Below, in pieces: positions 21,882 through 31,902 of a stretch of DNA of 41,750 nt. Each line of letters starts with the position of its first letter. Position 1 is the stretch's first letter. The notes beneath the pieces are model-generated. The model had not been told where the DNA came from. It saw only the letters and a program-made list of their open reading frames with translations, and did not search any database. The position numbers and the translations under genes are program-made. Source of the DNA: a virus; the IMG/VR virus record IMGVR_UViG_3300024561_000489, positions 1-41,750 of that record. One strand, written 5' to 3'.

Positions 21882-22686
21882 TTTAAAGGAAGCAACATTT
21901 ATTATTCCTATTCGGATTGAATCTCAAGATAGGTTGCGTAATGTTATTACAACAACGGCGTTTCTTCTGGAAAATTTTGATACTAATATCACCATCAAAG
22001 AAGTAGATTCAGAATCAGTTTTTCAAAAGGATGCTCTTCCCATTCTCAAGGATATTTTGGATGTTGAAATAAATGTGAACCATATCTTTGAGAAGAGTGA
22101 TGATCCTCTATTTCATCGTCAAAGAGTTCTGAATGAAATGATTGCCGAATCCAAAACAGAAATCGTTGTAAATTATGACTGTGATGTTTTGCTTCCTTTA
22201 GATTCATATCATGAAGCATATCAATCTATTCTTCATCATACTCACGATGTAATCTATCCTTATGGACAAGGAATGCATCAGTATCAGGTTAGAGCAACTG
22301 ATGAGATTGTCTCTGAATTTTTAGAAACAAAAGATTATCAAGTGCTCGATAAGAATTCTAATCTTCATACTTCTGACTTTGGTTGGGTTCAGTTCTTTAA
22401 TCGTAAAGTCTACATTGATGGTGGGATGGAAAATGAAAATTTCAAAGCATATGCACCAGAAGATAAAGAAAGATTTTACAGGTTTACTACTTTAGATTAT
22501 AATGTAGGTAGGATTACTGATTATGTTTATCACTTAGAACATAGTCGAGGGGAAAATTCTTGGTTTAGTAATCCACATATGCAATCAAATATGCAAGAGT
22601 GGGAAAAAATTCAAACTATGAATAAAGAGCAATTAAAAGAATATTATTCTAAGCAAAATTATCTTAAAAAATATGTTAGCATTTAA
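21871..22686 (+). CDS. GT-A glycosyltransferase (galactosyltransferase/chondroitin synthase-like)
   Basis: The 271-aa protein begins ATFIIPIRIESQDRLRNV, has HRQRVLNEMI, EIVVNYDCDVLLPLD (DxD) and DFGWVQFFNRKVYIDGGMENE followed by APEDKERFYR. The GG-x-[DN]-E and W/P-E-D-x-E/R pattern is that of the Glyco_transf_7C/chondroitin polymerase-like GT2 group. YHLEHSRG near the end supplies a conserved His. It overlaps both neighbours. Confidence 0.82.
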   Translation: MKIDLKEATFIIPIRIESQDRLRNVITTTAFLLENFDTNITIKEVDSESVFQKDALPILKDILDVEINVNHIFEKSDDPLFHRQRVLNEMIAESKTEIVVNYDCDVLLPLDSYHEAYQSILHHTHDVIYPYGQGMHQYQVRATDEIVSEFLETKDYQVLDKNSNLHTSDFGWVQFFNRKVYIDGGMENENFKAYAPEDKERFYRFTTLDYNVGRITDYVYHLEHSRGENSWFSNPHMQSNMQEWEKIQTMNKEQLKEYYSKQNYLKKYVSI

Positions 22687-23530
22687 TCAGATTGGAAATC
22701 TTGGTAGACTTGGAAATCAAATGTTCGAATATGCAGCAGTGAGAGGTATTGCTGCCAAGCATGGATATAATTGGTGTATCCCCCCATTCAACAGAAACGG
22801 TATTGAAAATTACAGTCTTCATCAGTGTTTTAAGTTAGAATCTGTTAAGGAGGAAAACTTAGCAGTCAGAGATGATTTTGGATATGTTCAGGAAAGGTTC
22901 TTTCACTTTGATGATGAACTCTTTGAAAATTGCCCAAATGATGTAAGTATTCACGGGTTCTTTCAATCTGAAAAATATTTCAAACATATTTCAGATGAAA
23001 TTAGAAAAGACTTTACATTTCACGATGAGCATCTTGGACCATGTAAAGAAATGATGAGTTCCCTTGAAGGACAAGAACCGATTATGCTTCATGTTCGTAG
23101 AGGTGATCCTAATCTTACAGACCCTCGTGGATTTAAGTGGAGTTATACTCAGTGTTCTTCGCAACATCCTCCACAAACAATTGAATACTATGAAAAAGCA
23201 TTAGCAGAGTTTGATGATGAGCAACCAGTTGTTATTTTTTCCGACTCTCCCGAATGGGTAAAGGAACAGGAGTTTTTCTCTGGTGATCGCTTTCTTCATT
23301 CTGAACCACAGGAAAAATATGCAGATGGTTCCTATACTCCATACTCCGATTTGTGCTTGATGTCTCTGTGTTCTCATGCTATTATTGCTAATAGTAGTAT
23401 GAGTTGGTGGGGTGCTTGGTTAATTTCTAATCCAAATAAAAAGGTCATTGCACCTAAAAATTGGTTTGGACCTTCTTATGCCGATAAAGATACTAAAGAC
23501 CTTTATGTAGAAAACTGGATTGTGTTATGA
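22673..23530 (+). CDS. GT11 alpha-1,2-fucosyltransferase-like protein
   Basis: The 285-aa protein has GRLGNQMFEYAAVRGIAAKHG, IMLHVRRGDPN and IIANSSMSWWGAWLISNPNK, all classical GT11 motifs, plus GFFQSEKYFKHISDEIRKDF. It shares the same order and phrasing as the gene at 20326 and probably arose from the same ancestor. It carries an extra insert after HVRRGD (about residues 146-165). Donor and acceptor are unknown. Confidence 0.92.
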   Translation: MLAFNQIGNLGRLGNQMFEYAAVRGIAAKHGYNWCIPPFNRNGIENYSLHQCFKLESVKEENLAVRDDFGYVQERFFHFDDELFENCPNDVSIHGFFQSEKYFKHISDEIRKDFTFHDEHLGPCKEMMSSLEGQEPIMLHVRRGDPNLTDPRGFKWSYTQCSSQHPPQTIEYYEKALAEFDDEQPVVIFSDSPEWVKEQEFFSGDRFLHSEPQEKYADGSYTPYSDLCLMSLCSHAIIANSSMSWWGAWLISNPNKKVIAPKNWFGPSYADKDTKDLYVENWIVL

Positions 23531-24285
23531 ACCGTATTAATGATTACTCAGAATTAAAAAATAAAATAGTTTCTTGGATTCAAAATTATGCTTCTGAGAA
23601 TAATATTAAATCTCTTGTAGTTGGAGTCTCTGGTGGAATTGATTCTGCCGTTGTCTCTACTCTCTGTGCCGAGACAGGACTTCCAACATATGTTTTGTCT
23701 ATGCCTCTTCATTCATCTTTTAAAAATGATGAACTATCTGATTCTTATTCCAATGTATTGGAAGATAAGTATGATAATGTAACTAAAGTTAGAATTGATT
23801 TGACTGGTACATACGATCAACTTATGAAGTCATTTGATTTCTGGACAGGGGAAGGAGAGTTTACCAAGAATAATCTTGCAAATGCAAATACAAAGTCACG
23901 CATTCGTATGGTTACTTTGTATCAAGTTGCTGGATGTGTTGGTGGTATTGTAGTTGGTACTGGGAACAAGGTTGAAGATTATGGTGTAGGATTCTATACT
24001 AAGTATGGTGATGGTGGAGTAGATATTGCTCCTATTGCCGACCTGTATAAAACTGAGGTTTGGATGTTGGGGGAACATCTTGGTGTTGATGAACGGATTA
24101 TTTCTGCACCTCCTACTGATGGACTTTGGGAAGATGGTAGAAGTGATGAATCTCAAATTGGTGCTTCTTACGCAGAACTTGAAGAGGCAATGGAATTTGG
24201 GACGGGCAGTGCAGTAAAGATTCTGCAAAGATTTAATACTCAAAACAAACATAAAATGATTCCTATTCCAACTTTTACTCTGTAA
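23527..24285 (+). CDS. nadE: NH3-dependent NAD+ synthetase
   Basis: The 252-aa enzyme amidates deamido-NAD to NAD using ATP. The PP-loop SGGIDSAV lies near residue 36. Further NadE blocks are NTKSRIRMVTLYQVA, GTGNKVEDYGVGFYTKYGDG (deamido-NAD and metal site), DIAPIADLYKTEVW and SAPPTDGLWEDGRSDESQIG. Length and motifs fit the ammonia-dependent single-domain type with no glutaminase domain. It lies inside the glycan operon, overlapping the GT11 gene. NAD supply for the four NAD-dependent sugar enzymes is a plausible reason. Confidence 0.93.
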   Translation: MNRINDYSELKNKIVSWIQNYASENNIKSLVVGVSGGIDSAVVSTLCAETGLPTYVLSMPLHSSFKNDELSDSYSNVLEDKYDNVTKVRIDLTGTYDQLMKSFDFWTGEGEFTKNNLANANTKSRIRMVTLYQVAGCVGGIVVGTGNKVEDYGVGFYTKYGDGGVDIAPIADLYKTEVWMLGEHLGVDERIISAPPTDGLWEDGRSDESQIGASYAELEEAMEFGTGSAVKILQRFNTQNKHKMIPIPTFTL

Positions 24286-24292
24286 TTATTAT

Positions 24293-25177
24293 ATGTCTTT
24301 ACACTTATCGTTGGACATGAACGGAAATAAAACTGAGGGTGCGGGTGCTATGATGATGTACCCCATTATGCTCAGTTTTGTTTCCAAATTTTTTGGAGTT
24401 GAGTTTTCTTTTTCAGGAGTTAAAGACCTGTCTCACTTTGAGTATACTGATTATACTGGTGACAGTGAATCTTGGTCCAAATCATTTGAAGAGTTTTTTA
24501 ATTTTCCTAAGTTAAAAAATCCAGATGAAATAATTAGAGGTTTTTCTTTTGATCAAAATCTTGTAAATTTTATTGCAGAAAATAGAAATACTAACAAAGA
24601 AATTTTAATTGAACTTCCTCAGCATGGTGCAACTTGGCCCATGATGTGTTTCTGTGAGCAGAATTCTGATATAATTTTTACTGAAGAGTTAGTAAAAGAG
24701 GCAAAGAATAATTTGCGATTTAGTGGAGAAAAATATTTCAATAATGATGAGGTAAATATTGCCCTACATATAAGGACGGAAAATCCAAAAGATGTTGATG
24801 CCTCTTCAACCGAAAGGGAACTTTATAATTATGAGAGAGATTTCTCTAGATATTTGAATCTGATTGACAGGTTGAAACAAAAATATTATAATAAGAAGAC
24901 AGTTCTTCATATTTACTCTCAGGGATTTACTAATTCATTTGAAGAATTTGTAAATCTAACAACAGAAATGTTTGAAGTTAAACTTCATATAGATGAACAT
25001 CCAATCAGTGACTTATATCATATGATATACTCAGATTGCTTTATTATGGCAAACAGTGCTTTTTCATATATTGCTTCATTTATGAGAACTGATTTGACCT
25101 ATGTGAGAGATAATTTTTGGTGTTTCACTTATCCGTCAACAATTAAAGTAGACTATAATTTCAATATTCCATTATGA
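24293..25177 (+). CDS. Putative GT-B glycosyltransferase-like protein
   Basis: The 294-aa protein has MSLHLSLDMNGNKTEGAGAM at the start, NIALHIRTENPKD in the middle and ISDLYHMIYSDCFIMANSAFSYIASFM near the end. The HIR plus late NSAFSYIA blocks echo the donor-binding motifs of GT11 and related fucosyltransferase folds, without clear family membership. It follows nadE by seven bases. It is probably a glycosyltransferase of a divergent family. Confidence 0.55.
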   Translation: MSLHLSLDMNGNKTEGAGAMMMYPIMLSFVSKFFGVEFSFSGVKDLSHFEYTDYTGDSESWSKSFEEFFNFPKLKNPDEIIRGFSFDQNLVNFIAENRNTNKEILIELPQHGATWPMMCFCEQNSDIIFTEELVKEAKNNLRFSGEKYFNNDEVNIALHIRTENPKDVDASSTERELYNYERDFSRYLNLIDRLKQKYYNKKTVLHIYSQGFTNSFEEFVNLTTEMFEVKLHIDEHPISDLYHMIYSDCFIMANSAFSYIASFMRTDLTYVRDNFWCFTYPSTIKVDYNFNIPL

Positions 25178-25947
25178 CTGCAACAATTACCGAAGTAAAA
25201 AAGTTTTGGGATGATCGTCCCTGCAATGTCAGACATTCTTCAAAAGAGGTTGGTACTAAAGAATATTTTAATGAGGTAGAAAGAAAGAAATTTTTTGTTG
25301 AACCTCACATCCTTGACTTCACTGAATTTTCCAAATGGGAAGGTAAAAAAGTTTTAGAGATTGGTTGTGGTCTTGCTACAGTTGGTTTGAACTTTGCTCT
25401 TAATGGGGCAGATTATACTGGAGTAGAACTTTCTGAATCAAGTCTTGAACTTGCTAAACAAAGATTTGAAGTATTTGAGCAGACTGGAAAGTTTTATTCT
25501 GGAAACGCTGAAGAACTTTCAACCTTTGTCCCTGCAGAGACTTATGATTTGGTTTATTCTTTTGGGGTAATTCATCATAGTCCTCACCCAGAAAAGATTA
25601 TTTCTGAGATTAAAAAGTATATGAACGAGAATAGTGTTCTCAAGATTATGCTTTATGCAAAAGACTCTTGGAAAAATTATATGATTGAGTCTGGTCTTGA
25701 TCAACCAGAAGCACAGTATGGTTGTCCAATCGCTAATACATATACTAAGCAAGATGTGGTAGACTTGTTGGATGGATATGAAGTTCTATCAATTGAACAG
25801 GATCATATCTTCCCCTATCAAATAGAACCTTATAAGAATGGTGAGTATGTGAGACAACCTTGGTTTGAATCCATGCCTCCGGAAATGTTTAGAGTTCTTG
25901 AAAAAAATCTTGGTTGGCATTTACTTATTACAGCAAAACTAAAATGA
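25174..25947 (+). CDS. SAM-dependent methyltransferase (class I)
   Basis: The 257-aa protein has VLEIGCGLATVGLNFALNGA (motif I), YTGVELSESSLELAKQRF (motif II), YDLVYSFGVIHHSPHPEKII (post-motif) and LKIMLYAKDSWKNY. This is a textbook class I methyltransferase of the Methyltransf_11/25 type. The N-terminal FWDDRPCNVRHS region occurs in enzymes of polysaccharide loci. It overlaps the previous gene by ATGA and the dehydrogenase by TGA/ATG. Confidence 0.9.
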   Translation: MTATITEVKKFWDDRPCNVRHSSKEVGTKEYFNEVERKKFFVEPHILDFTEFSKWEGKKVLEIGCGLATVGLNFALNGADYTGVELSESSLELAKQRFEVFEQTGKFYSGNAEELSTFVPAETYDLVYSFGVIHHSPHPEKIISEIKKYMNENSVLKIMLYAKDSWKNYMIESGLDQPEAQYGCPIANTYTKQDVVDLLDGYEVLSIEQDHIFPYQIEPYKNGEYVRQPWFESMPPEMFRVLEKNLGWHLLITAKLK

Positions 25948-27098
25948 AAGTAGGAGTTATTGGGGCAGGTAGACTTGGTATTTGCTTTGCCCTTCTTTTA
26001 GAAAAAGCAGGTTATGAGGTTGTAGCCTCTGATGTTAGAGAAGACTATGTAAATGGTCTTCTACAAAGAACCATTGATACTCACGAACCAGAAGTTCAGC
26101 AACTTCTTTCTGAAGCAAAGAATATTACATTTAAAACTGGAAACTATGATGTTATCCGAGAGTGTGATGTTCTTTATACTCTGGTAGCGACGCCATCTCT
26201 TCCTGACGGAAGTTATGATGTTAGTGCTGTTTGGGGTGTTATCAATGATATTCAAAATGCTCCAGACCTTGGGATTGAAGTTAAAGGTAAATGTTTTGTA
26301 GTTGGATGTACAACTAATCCGGGTGATTGTGATAATTTTCAATCCCAACTCAATGCTTATGGCGTAGATGTTTACTATAATCCTGAGTTTATTGCTCAGG
26401 GAAATATTATTAAGGACCTGCAGAATGCAGATATGGTCCTTGTTGGTGGACCCGAAGGTCAGTATCGCCCATTCATTGAAGAAATTTATAATAGAATTCA
26501 AGTAACAGAACCAAGAATTTATTTTATGTCAACGACTGCTGCAGAGTTAGTTAAACTTGCAGTCAATTGTTTCTTAACTACCAAGATTAGTTATGCAAAT
26601 ATGGTTGGCGAAGTCATGTCTCTTGCTGGTCTTGAAGAAGAAATTGATCATGTTCTTAAAGCAATCGGTTCTGATACAAGAGTTGGTAGTAAATATCTGA
26701 AATATGGATATGGATTTGGTGGTCCGTGCTTACCAAGAGACAATCGTTCTTTTGCTGCTTATGCAAAAAAACTTGGTTTAGAATATAACCTTGGAAAAAC
26801 AACTGATGACTTTAATAATGAACACGCAAAGTTTTTGAAAACCTACTTTATCAAAAAGAACGAGAATAAAATTCCATTTGCTTTTCATTACATTTCATAT
26901 AAAGAAGGAACTGATATCCTTACCGAGAGTCAGCAGTATCGTCTTTGCTTAGACCTTCTCGATGAGGGTTATAAAGTATATGTACTTGACAATCAAGCAA
27001 TTCTTGGTCAAGTAAAAGATTTCCTAGAATCAAAATATGGAGATAGAGTTGTGGTTGATGGAATTCCCAATGAAGAGGTATACTGGATTGATTTGTGA
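25944..27098 (+). CDS. UDP-glucose/GDP-mannose dehydrogenase family enzyme
   Basis: The 384-aa protein begins MKVGVIGAGRLGICFALLLE and has the NAD-binding fingerprint, VLYTLVATPSLPDGSYD, YNPEFIAQGNIIKDLQNADM and AELVKLAVNCFLTTKISYAN. GFGGPCLPRDNRSF carries the catalytic Cys262. The family oxidises nucleotide sugars such as UDP-glucose to uronic acids in two steps using two NAD. The frame is open upstream to 25914, but the ATG at 25944 opens the Rossmann fold. It is followed by a GT25-like gene with overlapping stop and start. Confidence 0.93.
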   Translation: MKVGVIGAGRLGICFALLLEKAGYEVVASDVREDYVNGLLQRTIDTHEPEVQQLLSEAKNITFKTGNYDVIRECDVLYTLVATPSLPDGSYDVSAVWGVINDIQNAPDLGIEVKGKCFVVGCTTNPGDCDNFQSQLNAYGVDVYYNPEFIAQGNIIKDLQNADMVLVGGPEGQYRPFIEEIYNRIQVTEPRIYFMSTTAAELVKLAVNCFLTTKISYANMVGEVMSLAGLEEEIDHVLKAIGSDTRVGSKYLKYGYGFGGPCLPRDNRSFAAYAKKLGLEYNLGKTTDDFNNEHAKFLKTYFIKKNENKIPFAFHYISYKEGTDILTESQQYRLCLDLLDEGYKVYVLDNQAILGQVKDFLESKYGDRVVVDGIPNEEVYWIDL

Positions 27099-27910
27099 TG
27101 GATTTTAATAAATTGGATAAGAATAAATCAGCATACAAACTAAAAAATATTGGACCCATTTATTATCTTAATCTTGATGGACAGCAAGAAAGGAGAGAAT
27201 ATATGGAGTCCCAATTTAAATATTGGGAAGTTGAAAATTATACACGCATCTCTGCATACGATGGTCGTGAAGATGACTTAAGTGATATTATAATAGGTCG
27301 CTATCCTGAAAATATGACATCGGGTGAGATTGGATGTATTACATCTCACCTTAAGGCAATAAAGCATTGGTATGAAACCTCAGATAGTCCATATGCAATC
27401 ATCATGGAAGATGATTGTAATCTTGATTTGGTGAAATACTGGGATTTTAATTGGTCAGATTTTTATGCACATATTCCATATGATTGGGATGTAGTTCAAA
27501 TCGCAATCATTTGTACTGGTGATTTGCATGTTAGATTGCATAAGAGATTTGTTAATGACTTTTCAACAGCTTGCTATCTTATTAATAGACATCATGCAGA
27601 AAAGTTATTGAAGTTCCATGTCCGTGGAGAAAAATATAAACTGGATAATGGAGTCAAACCTCGTCCAGTTGCGGATGATTTGATTTATAATTCTGGAAAT
27701 ACATATTCAATTCCTCTTCTCTTTTATAGAATTGAACTTGGATCATCTATTCATCCGGAACATGTTGATATTTTTCATAAAGGAAATCACACTGCACTCT
27801 CCGAATTTTGGGAGCAAAATGGTTCTAAAATTAAAATAGAAGAATACATGGATTATGATCCATATCTGGGGAGAATAACCGAAAATTCTACTTCTCAGCA
27901 AAACACTTGA
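27098..27910 (+). CDS. GT25-family glycosyltransferase
   Basis: The 270-aa protein has PIYYLNLDGQQERREYMESQ, ENMTSGEIGCITSHLKAIKHW, YAIIMEDDCNL (DxD-like) and a late DDLIYNSGNTYSIPLLFYRI. These match the GT25 (LPS galactosyltransferase-like) pattern. A GTG at 27095 is also in frame, but the ATG at 27098 overlaps the upstream stop. It is the last gene of the glycan operon; its stop lies inside the -35 box of the porin promoter. Confidence 0.88.
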   Translation: MDFNKLDKNKSAYKLKNIGPIYYLNLDGQQERREYMESQFKYWEVENYTRISAYDGREDDLSDIIIGRYPENMTSGEIGCITSHLKAIKHWYETSDSPYAIIMEDDCNLDLVKYWDFNWSDFYAHIPYDWDVVQIAIICTGDLHVRLHKRFVNDFSTACYLINRHHAEKLLKFHVRGEKYKLDNGVKPRPVADDLIYNSGNTYSIPLLFYRIELGSSIHPEHVDIFHKGNHTALSEFWEQNGSKIKIEEYMDYDPYLGRITENSTSQQNT

Positions 27911-27935
27911 CAAAATTTAAGAATCTCTCTATACT
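27907..27935 (+). promoter_or_regulatory. Consensus sigma70 promoter for the porin gene
   Basis: TTGACA (27907-27912), a 17-bp spacer and TATACT (27930-27935) lie 67 bases before the porin ATG. TTAAGAATT (27946-27954) and AATTCTTAA (27962-27970) then form a 9-bp hairpin in the untranslated leader. Confidence 0.82.
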
Positions 27936-28002
27936 AAATAAGTACTTAAGAATTCAGTTGTAATTCTTAACATTTGTCCTATAGTACATAAAAAATAATT
28001 TT

Positions 28003-29499
28003 ATGAAACTCAAACAACTGATGCTTGCACCTGTTGCTCTGGGAATGGTTGCTCCTGTTGCTGCGAATGCGGCAGACCTTAACATGGCAGCAGTCAACCA
28101 ATATGCAACCTCTGAGCAGGTCACAAGCGTCTCACAACTGTCTGATGTTCAACCTACGGATTGGGCATATCAGGCACTCAGCAACCTTGTAGAGCGTTAT
28201 GGTTGCGTTGCTGGTTATCCAAATGGCACCTTCAGTGGTGGCAAAGCAATGACTCGCTATGAGGCAGCAGCACTTCTGAATGCTTGCTTGGATCGCGTAA
28301 CAGAAAATACTGATGAACTCAAGCGTCTTGCTAATGAGTTCCGTGATGAACTCACTGTTATTCAAGGTAAGGTTGCAAGTTTGGAAACCAAAGTAGGTGC
28401 TCTTGAAGCAACTCAGTTCTCTACCACCACAAAACTTCGCGGTGAAGCAAACTTTGTTCTTGGTGGTGTAGATAATGCTTGGACTCCCGGTTCAACTGCA
28501 AGTACGAATGTTGGTAATACTGCATTCAACTATGATCTTCGCCTGAACTTTGACACATCGTTCACTGGTAAAGATCTGCTCCGCACTCGTCTGCGTTCTG
28601 GCAACTTCTCCAGTCAACCCTTCGGTTCTTCTTCTTCTCTGTTCAAACTGGATAAGGCAGAGAGTACCGCAAATGCAGTTACTCTCGACCGTCTCTACTA
28701 TCAGTTCCCTGCACTTGCTAAGGGTGTAACTCTGACTGCTGGTGCTCTGGTTCGTAACACTGAAATGACCTGGATTCCTACTGCATATAAGTCGGAAGTT
28801 CTTGACTTCTTCCAACTTGCTGGTGCTCCTGGCGTCTATAACAAGGCAACTGGTGCTGGTTTTGGTGCCCAGTGGTCACAAGGTAAGAAAGGTTTTGTTG
28901 CTGGTCTGAACTATGTTGCTCAAAATGGTGGCGATTCCACCAAAGGTGAGTTCAACGAAAAGGGTGCCCTGAACACTCTGGCACAGATTGGTTATCGTGC
29001 TCCTAACTACGGTATTGCATTCGGTTATCGTTATGGTACTGAAGGCACTCGTGTTCGCACCTTTAATGGTGTTGCTGGTGCTTCTGGTGCTCTTGCTCCA
29101 GGTCAAACCTCCAACGGTTATGCTCTGAGTGCTTACTGGCAACCCTCTAAGTCTGGCATTGTTCCCTCGGTATCTGCTGGTTATGGTTGGAACACTGTAA
29201 GTCTGAATGCTGAAGGTGCAGCAACTCCTGCTGGTGCTACCGATTCTCAAACTTGGTATGCTGGTCTTCAGTGGAGTGATGTACTTGCCAAGGGTAATTC
29301 TGCAGGTTTTGCTGTGGGTCAACCTGGTAATGCAGAAGGACTGGATGAGGATGCAACGATGTGGGAAGTATTCTACAAGTATCGTGTAAGCGATAACATT
29401 ACTATTACTCCTGCAGTGTTCTATGCTTCTAACAACCAAGCATTCACTGATGCTTCTTCCAACTTTGGTGGTGTAATCCAAACCAAATTTACTTTCTGA
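28003..29499 (+). CDS. Cyanobacterial-type SLH-domain porin
   Basis: The 498-aa precursor has a signal peptide (residues 1-23, ending ANAA). An SLH domain follows (about 42-100: LSDVQPTDWAYQALSNLVER, then CVAGYPNGTFSGG and MTRYEAAALLNACLDR), a short coiled coil (about 103-135) and a beta-barrel of about 350 residues ending in Phe (GGVIQTKFTF). This is the layout of the cyanobacterial Som/iron-uptake porin family of the outer membrane. The coding sequence is visibly richer in G+C than the glycan operon and has its own promoter and terminator, suggesting separate acquisition from a host. Confidence 0.93.
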   Translation: MKLKQLMLAPVALGMVAPVAANAADLNMAAVNQYATSEQVTSVSQLSDVQPTDWAYQALSNLVERYGCVAGYPNGTFSGGKAMTRYEAAALLNACLDRVTENTDELKRLANEFRDELTVIQGKVASLETKVGALEATQFSTTTKLRGEANFVLGGVDNAWTPGSTASTNVGNTAFNYDLRLNFDTSFTGKDLLRTRLRSGNFSSQPFGSSSSLFKLDKAESTANAVTLDRLYYQFPALAKGVTLTAGALVRNTEMTWIPTAYKSEVLDFFQLAGAPGVYNKATGAGFGAQWSQGKKGFVAGLNYVAQNGGDSTKGEFNEKGALNTLAQIGYRAPNYGIAFGYRYGTEGTRVRTFNGVAGASGALAPGQTSNGYALSAYWQPSKSGIVPSVSAGYGWNTVSLNAEGAATPAGATDSQTWYAGLQWSDVLAKGNSAGFAVGQPGNAEGLDEDATMWEVFYKYRVSDNITITPAVFYASNNQAFTDASSNFGGVIQTKFTF

Positions 29500-29518
29500 T
29501 AAACTGAAAGTGTGATAA

Positions 29519-30811
<1,293 letters not shown>

Positions 30812-30813
30812 AC

Positions 30814-30858
30814 CTTAACCTTCTCTTAGTGGACTTTAATTTTCATTTCCTTTAGAAT
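30814..30858 (+). promoter_or_regulatory. Pho-box array and -10 box of the pstS promoter
   Basis: CTTAACCT (30814-30821), CTTAGTGG (30825-30832) and TTTAATTT (30835-30842) are three PyTTAAPyPyT-like repeats spaced 10-11 bases apart. A TAGAAT -10 box (30853-30858) follows with no -35 box. This is the arrangement of cyanobacterial PhoB-activated promoters, in keeping with known host control of cyanophage pstS. Confidence 0.8.
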
Positions 30859-30881
30859 TTCTTTGTAGTTATTCACTTTTT

Positions 30882-31844
30882 ATGAAACTCAAAAACTTTA
30901 TTTCTATTAGTCTTGCTCTTGCTCCTGCTGCTGCATTTGCTGGGACTACTTTGAACGGTGCAGGTGCCACCTTCCCAGCACCTCTTTATCAACGATGGTT
31001 CCAAGATTATGCACGAACTTCTGGGAGTAGGGTTAATTATCAGTCCGTTGGTTCTGGTGCTGGTGTTCGTCAATTCCTTGCGGGAACGGTTGATTTCGCA
31101 GCAAGTGACGAACCCATCAAACCCGCAGAAGCGGCAAAAGTGAAGCGTGGTGTTGTCCAGATCCCTATGATTGGTGGAACGATTGCTGTTGCTTACAACA
31201 ATCCTAGTTGCACTCTGAAACTCACTCAAAAGCAAACTGTTGATATTTTTGCTGGTCGTATTAAAGACTGGAAGCAAGTCGGATGTGCTGCTGGTCCGAT
31301 GAAAGTTGTTCATCGTTCTGATGGTTCTGGAACTACTTTTGCATTCACCAACTCTTTGGAAGCATTTGGTGGTTGGACTTATGGTGTAGGTAAGTCTATT
31401 AATTGGCCTACTGGTGTTGGTTCAAAAGGTAACGAAGGTGTTTCTGGTACTATCAAAAACACTCCTGGTGCTATTGGTTATGTGAATACTGGATTTGTTC
31501 GTGCCAACAAACTTAAAGCAGCAGTTATTCAAAACAAGGCAGGTAAGTTTGTCGGTCCTTCCGCTGTGACTGGTGCTGCTGCTCTGAATAGCATTACTCT
31601 GGATGCAAACCTTGCTGGCGAAAATCCCAATCCCTCTGGAACAAATGCATATCCAATTTCTACTCTGACTTGGATCCTTGCATATAAGAAAGGTAATGGT
31701 GCTAAGACTGATGATATCCGTGCTGCTCTGAACTATGCTTTGAGCACAAAAGCACAGATGATTGCTGATGATTTGGGTTATGTTCCTCTTGCAGGTTCGG
31801 TTCTCAACAAATCACGCATTGCTGTTGGGCGTATTGGTCAGTAA
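30882..31844 (+). CDS. pstS: Phosphate-binding protein PstS
   Basis: The 320-aa periplasmic phosphate receptor of the Pst ABC transporter has a signal peptide (residues 1-20, ending AFA-G). It has GAGATFPAPLYQRWFQDYAR, the phosphate-binding SVGSGAGVRQFLAGTVDFAASD and RSDGSGTTFAFTNSL. GAIGYVNTGFVRANKL closes the second lobe. Cyanophage PstS is well known and is thought to sustain phosphate uptake by the infected cell. A Pho-box array precedes it and an intrinsic terminator follows. Confidence 0.96.
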   Translation: MKLKNFISISLALAPAAAFAGTTLNGAGATFPAPLYQRWFQDYARTSGSRVNYQSVGSGAGVRQFLAGTVDFAASDEPIKPAEAAKVKRGVVQIPMIGGTIAVAYNNPSCTLKLTQKQTVDIFAGRIKDWKQVGCAAGPMKVVHRSDGSGTTFAFTNSLEAFGGWTYGVGKSINWPTGVGSKGNEGVSGTIKNTPGAIGYVNTGFVRANKLKAAVIQNKAGKFVGPSAVTGAAALNSITLDANLAGENPNPSGTNAYPISTLTWILAYKKGNGAKTDDIRAALNYALSTKAQMIADDLGYVPLAGSVLNKSRIAVGRIGQ

Positions 31845-31876
31845 TTCCTAACAAAACTAGGTATAAATGACTACGA

Positions 31877-31902
31877 GGGGTGCTTGACACCCCTTTATTT
31901 TT
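31877..31902 (+). terminator. Terminator of pstS, overlapping a promoter
   Basis: GGGGTG (31877-31882) pairs with CACCCC (31888-31893), followed by a T-rich tract. The loop and 3' arm contain the -35 box of the next promoter. Confidence 0.82.
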
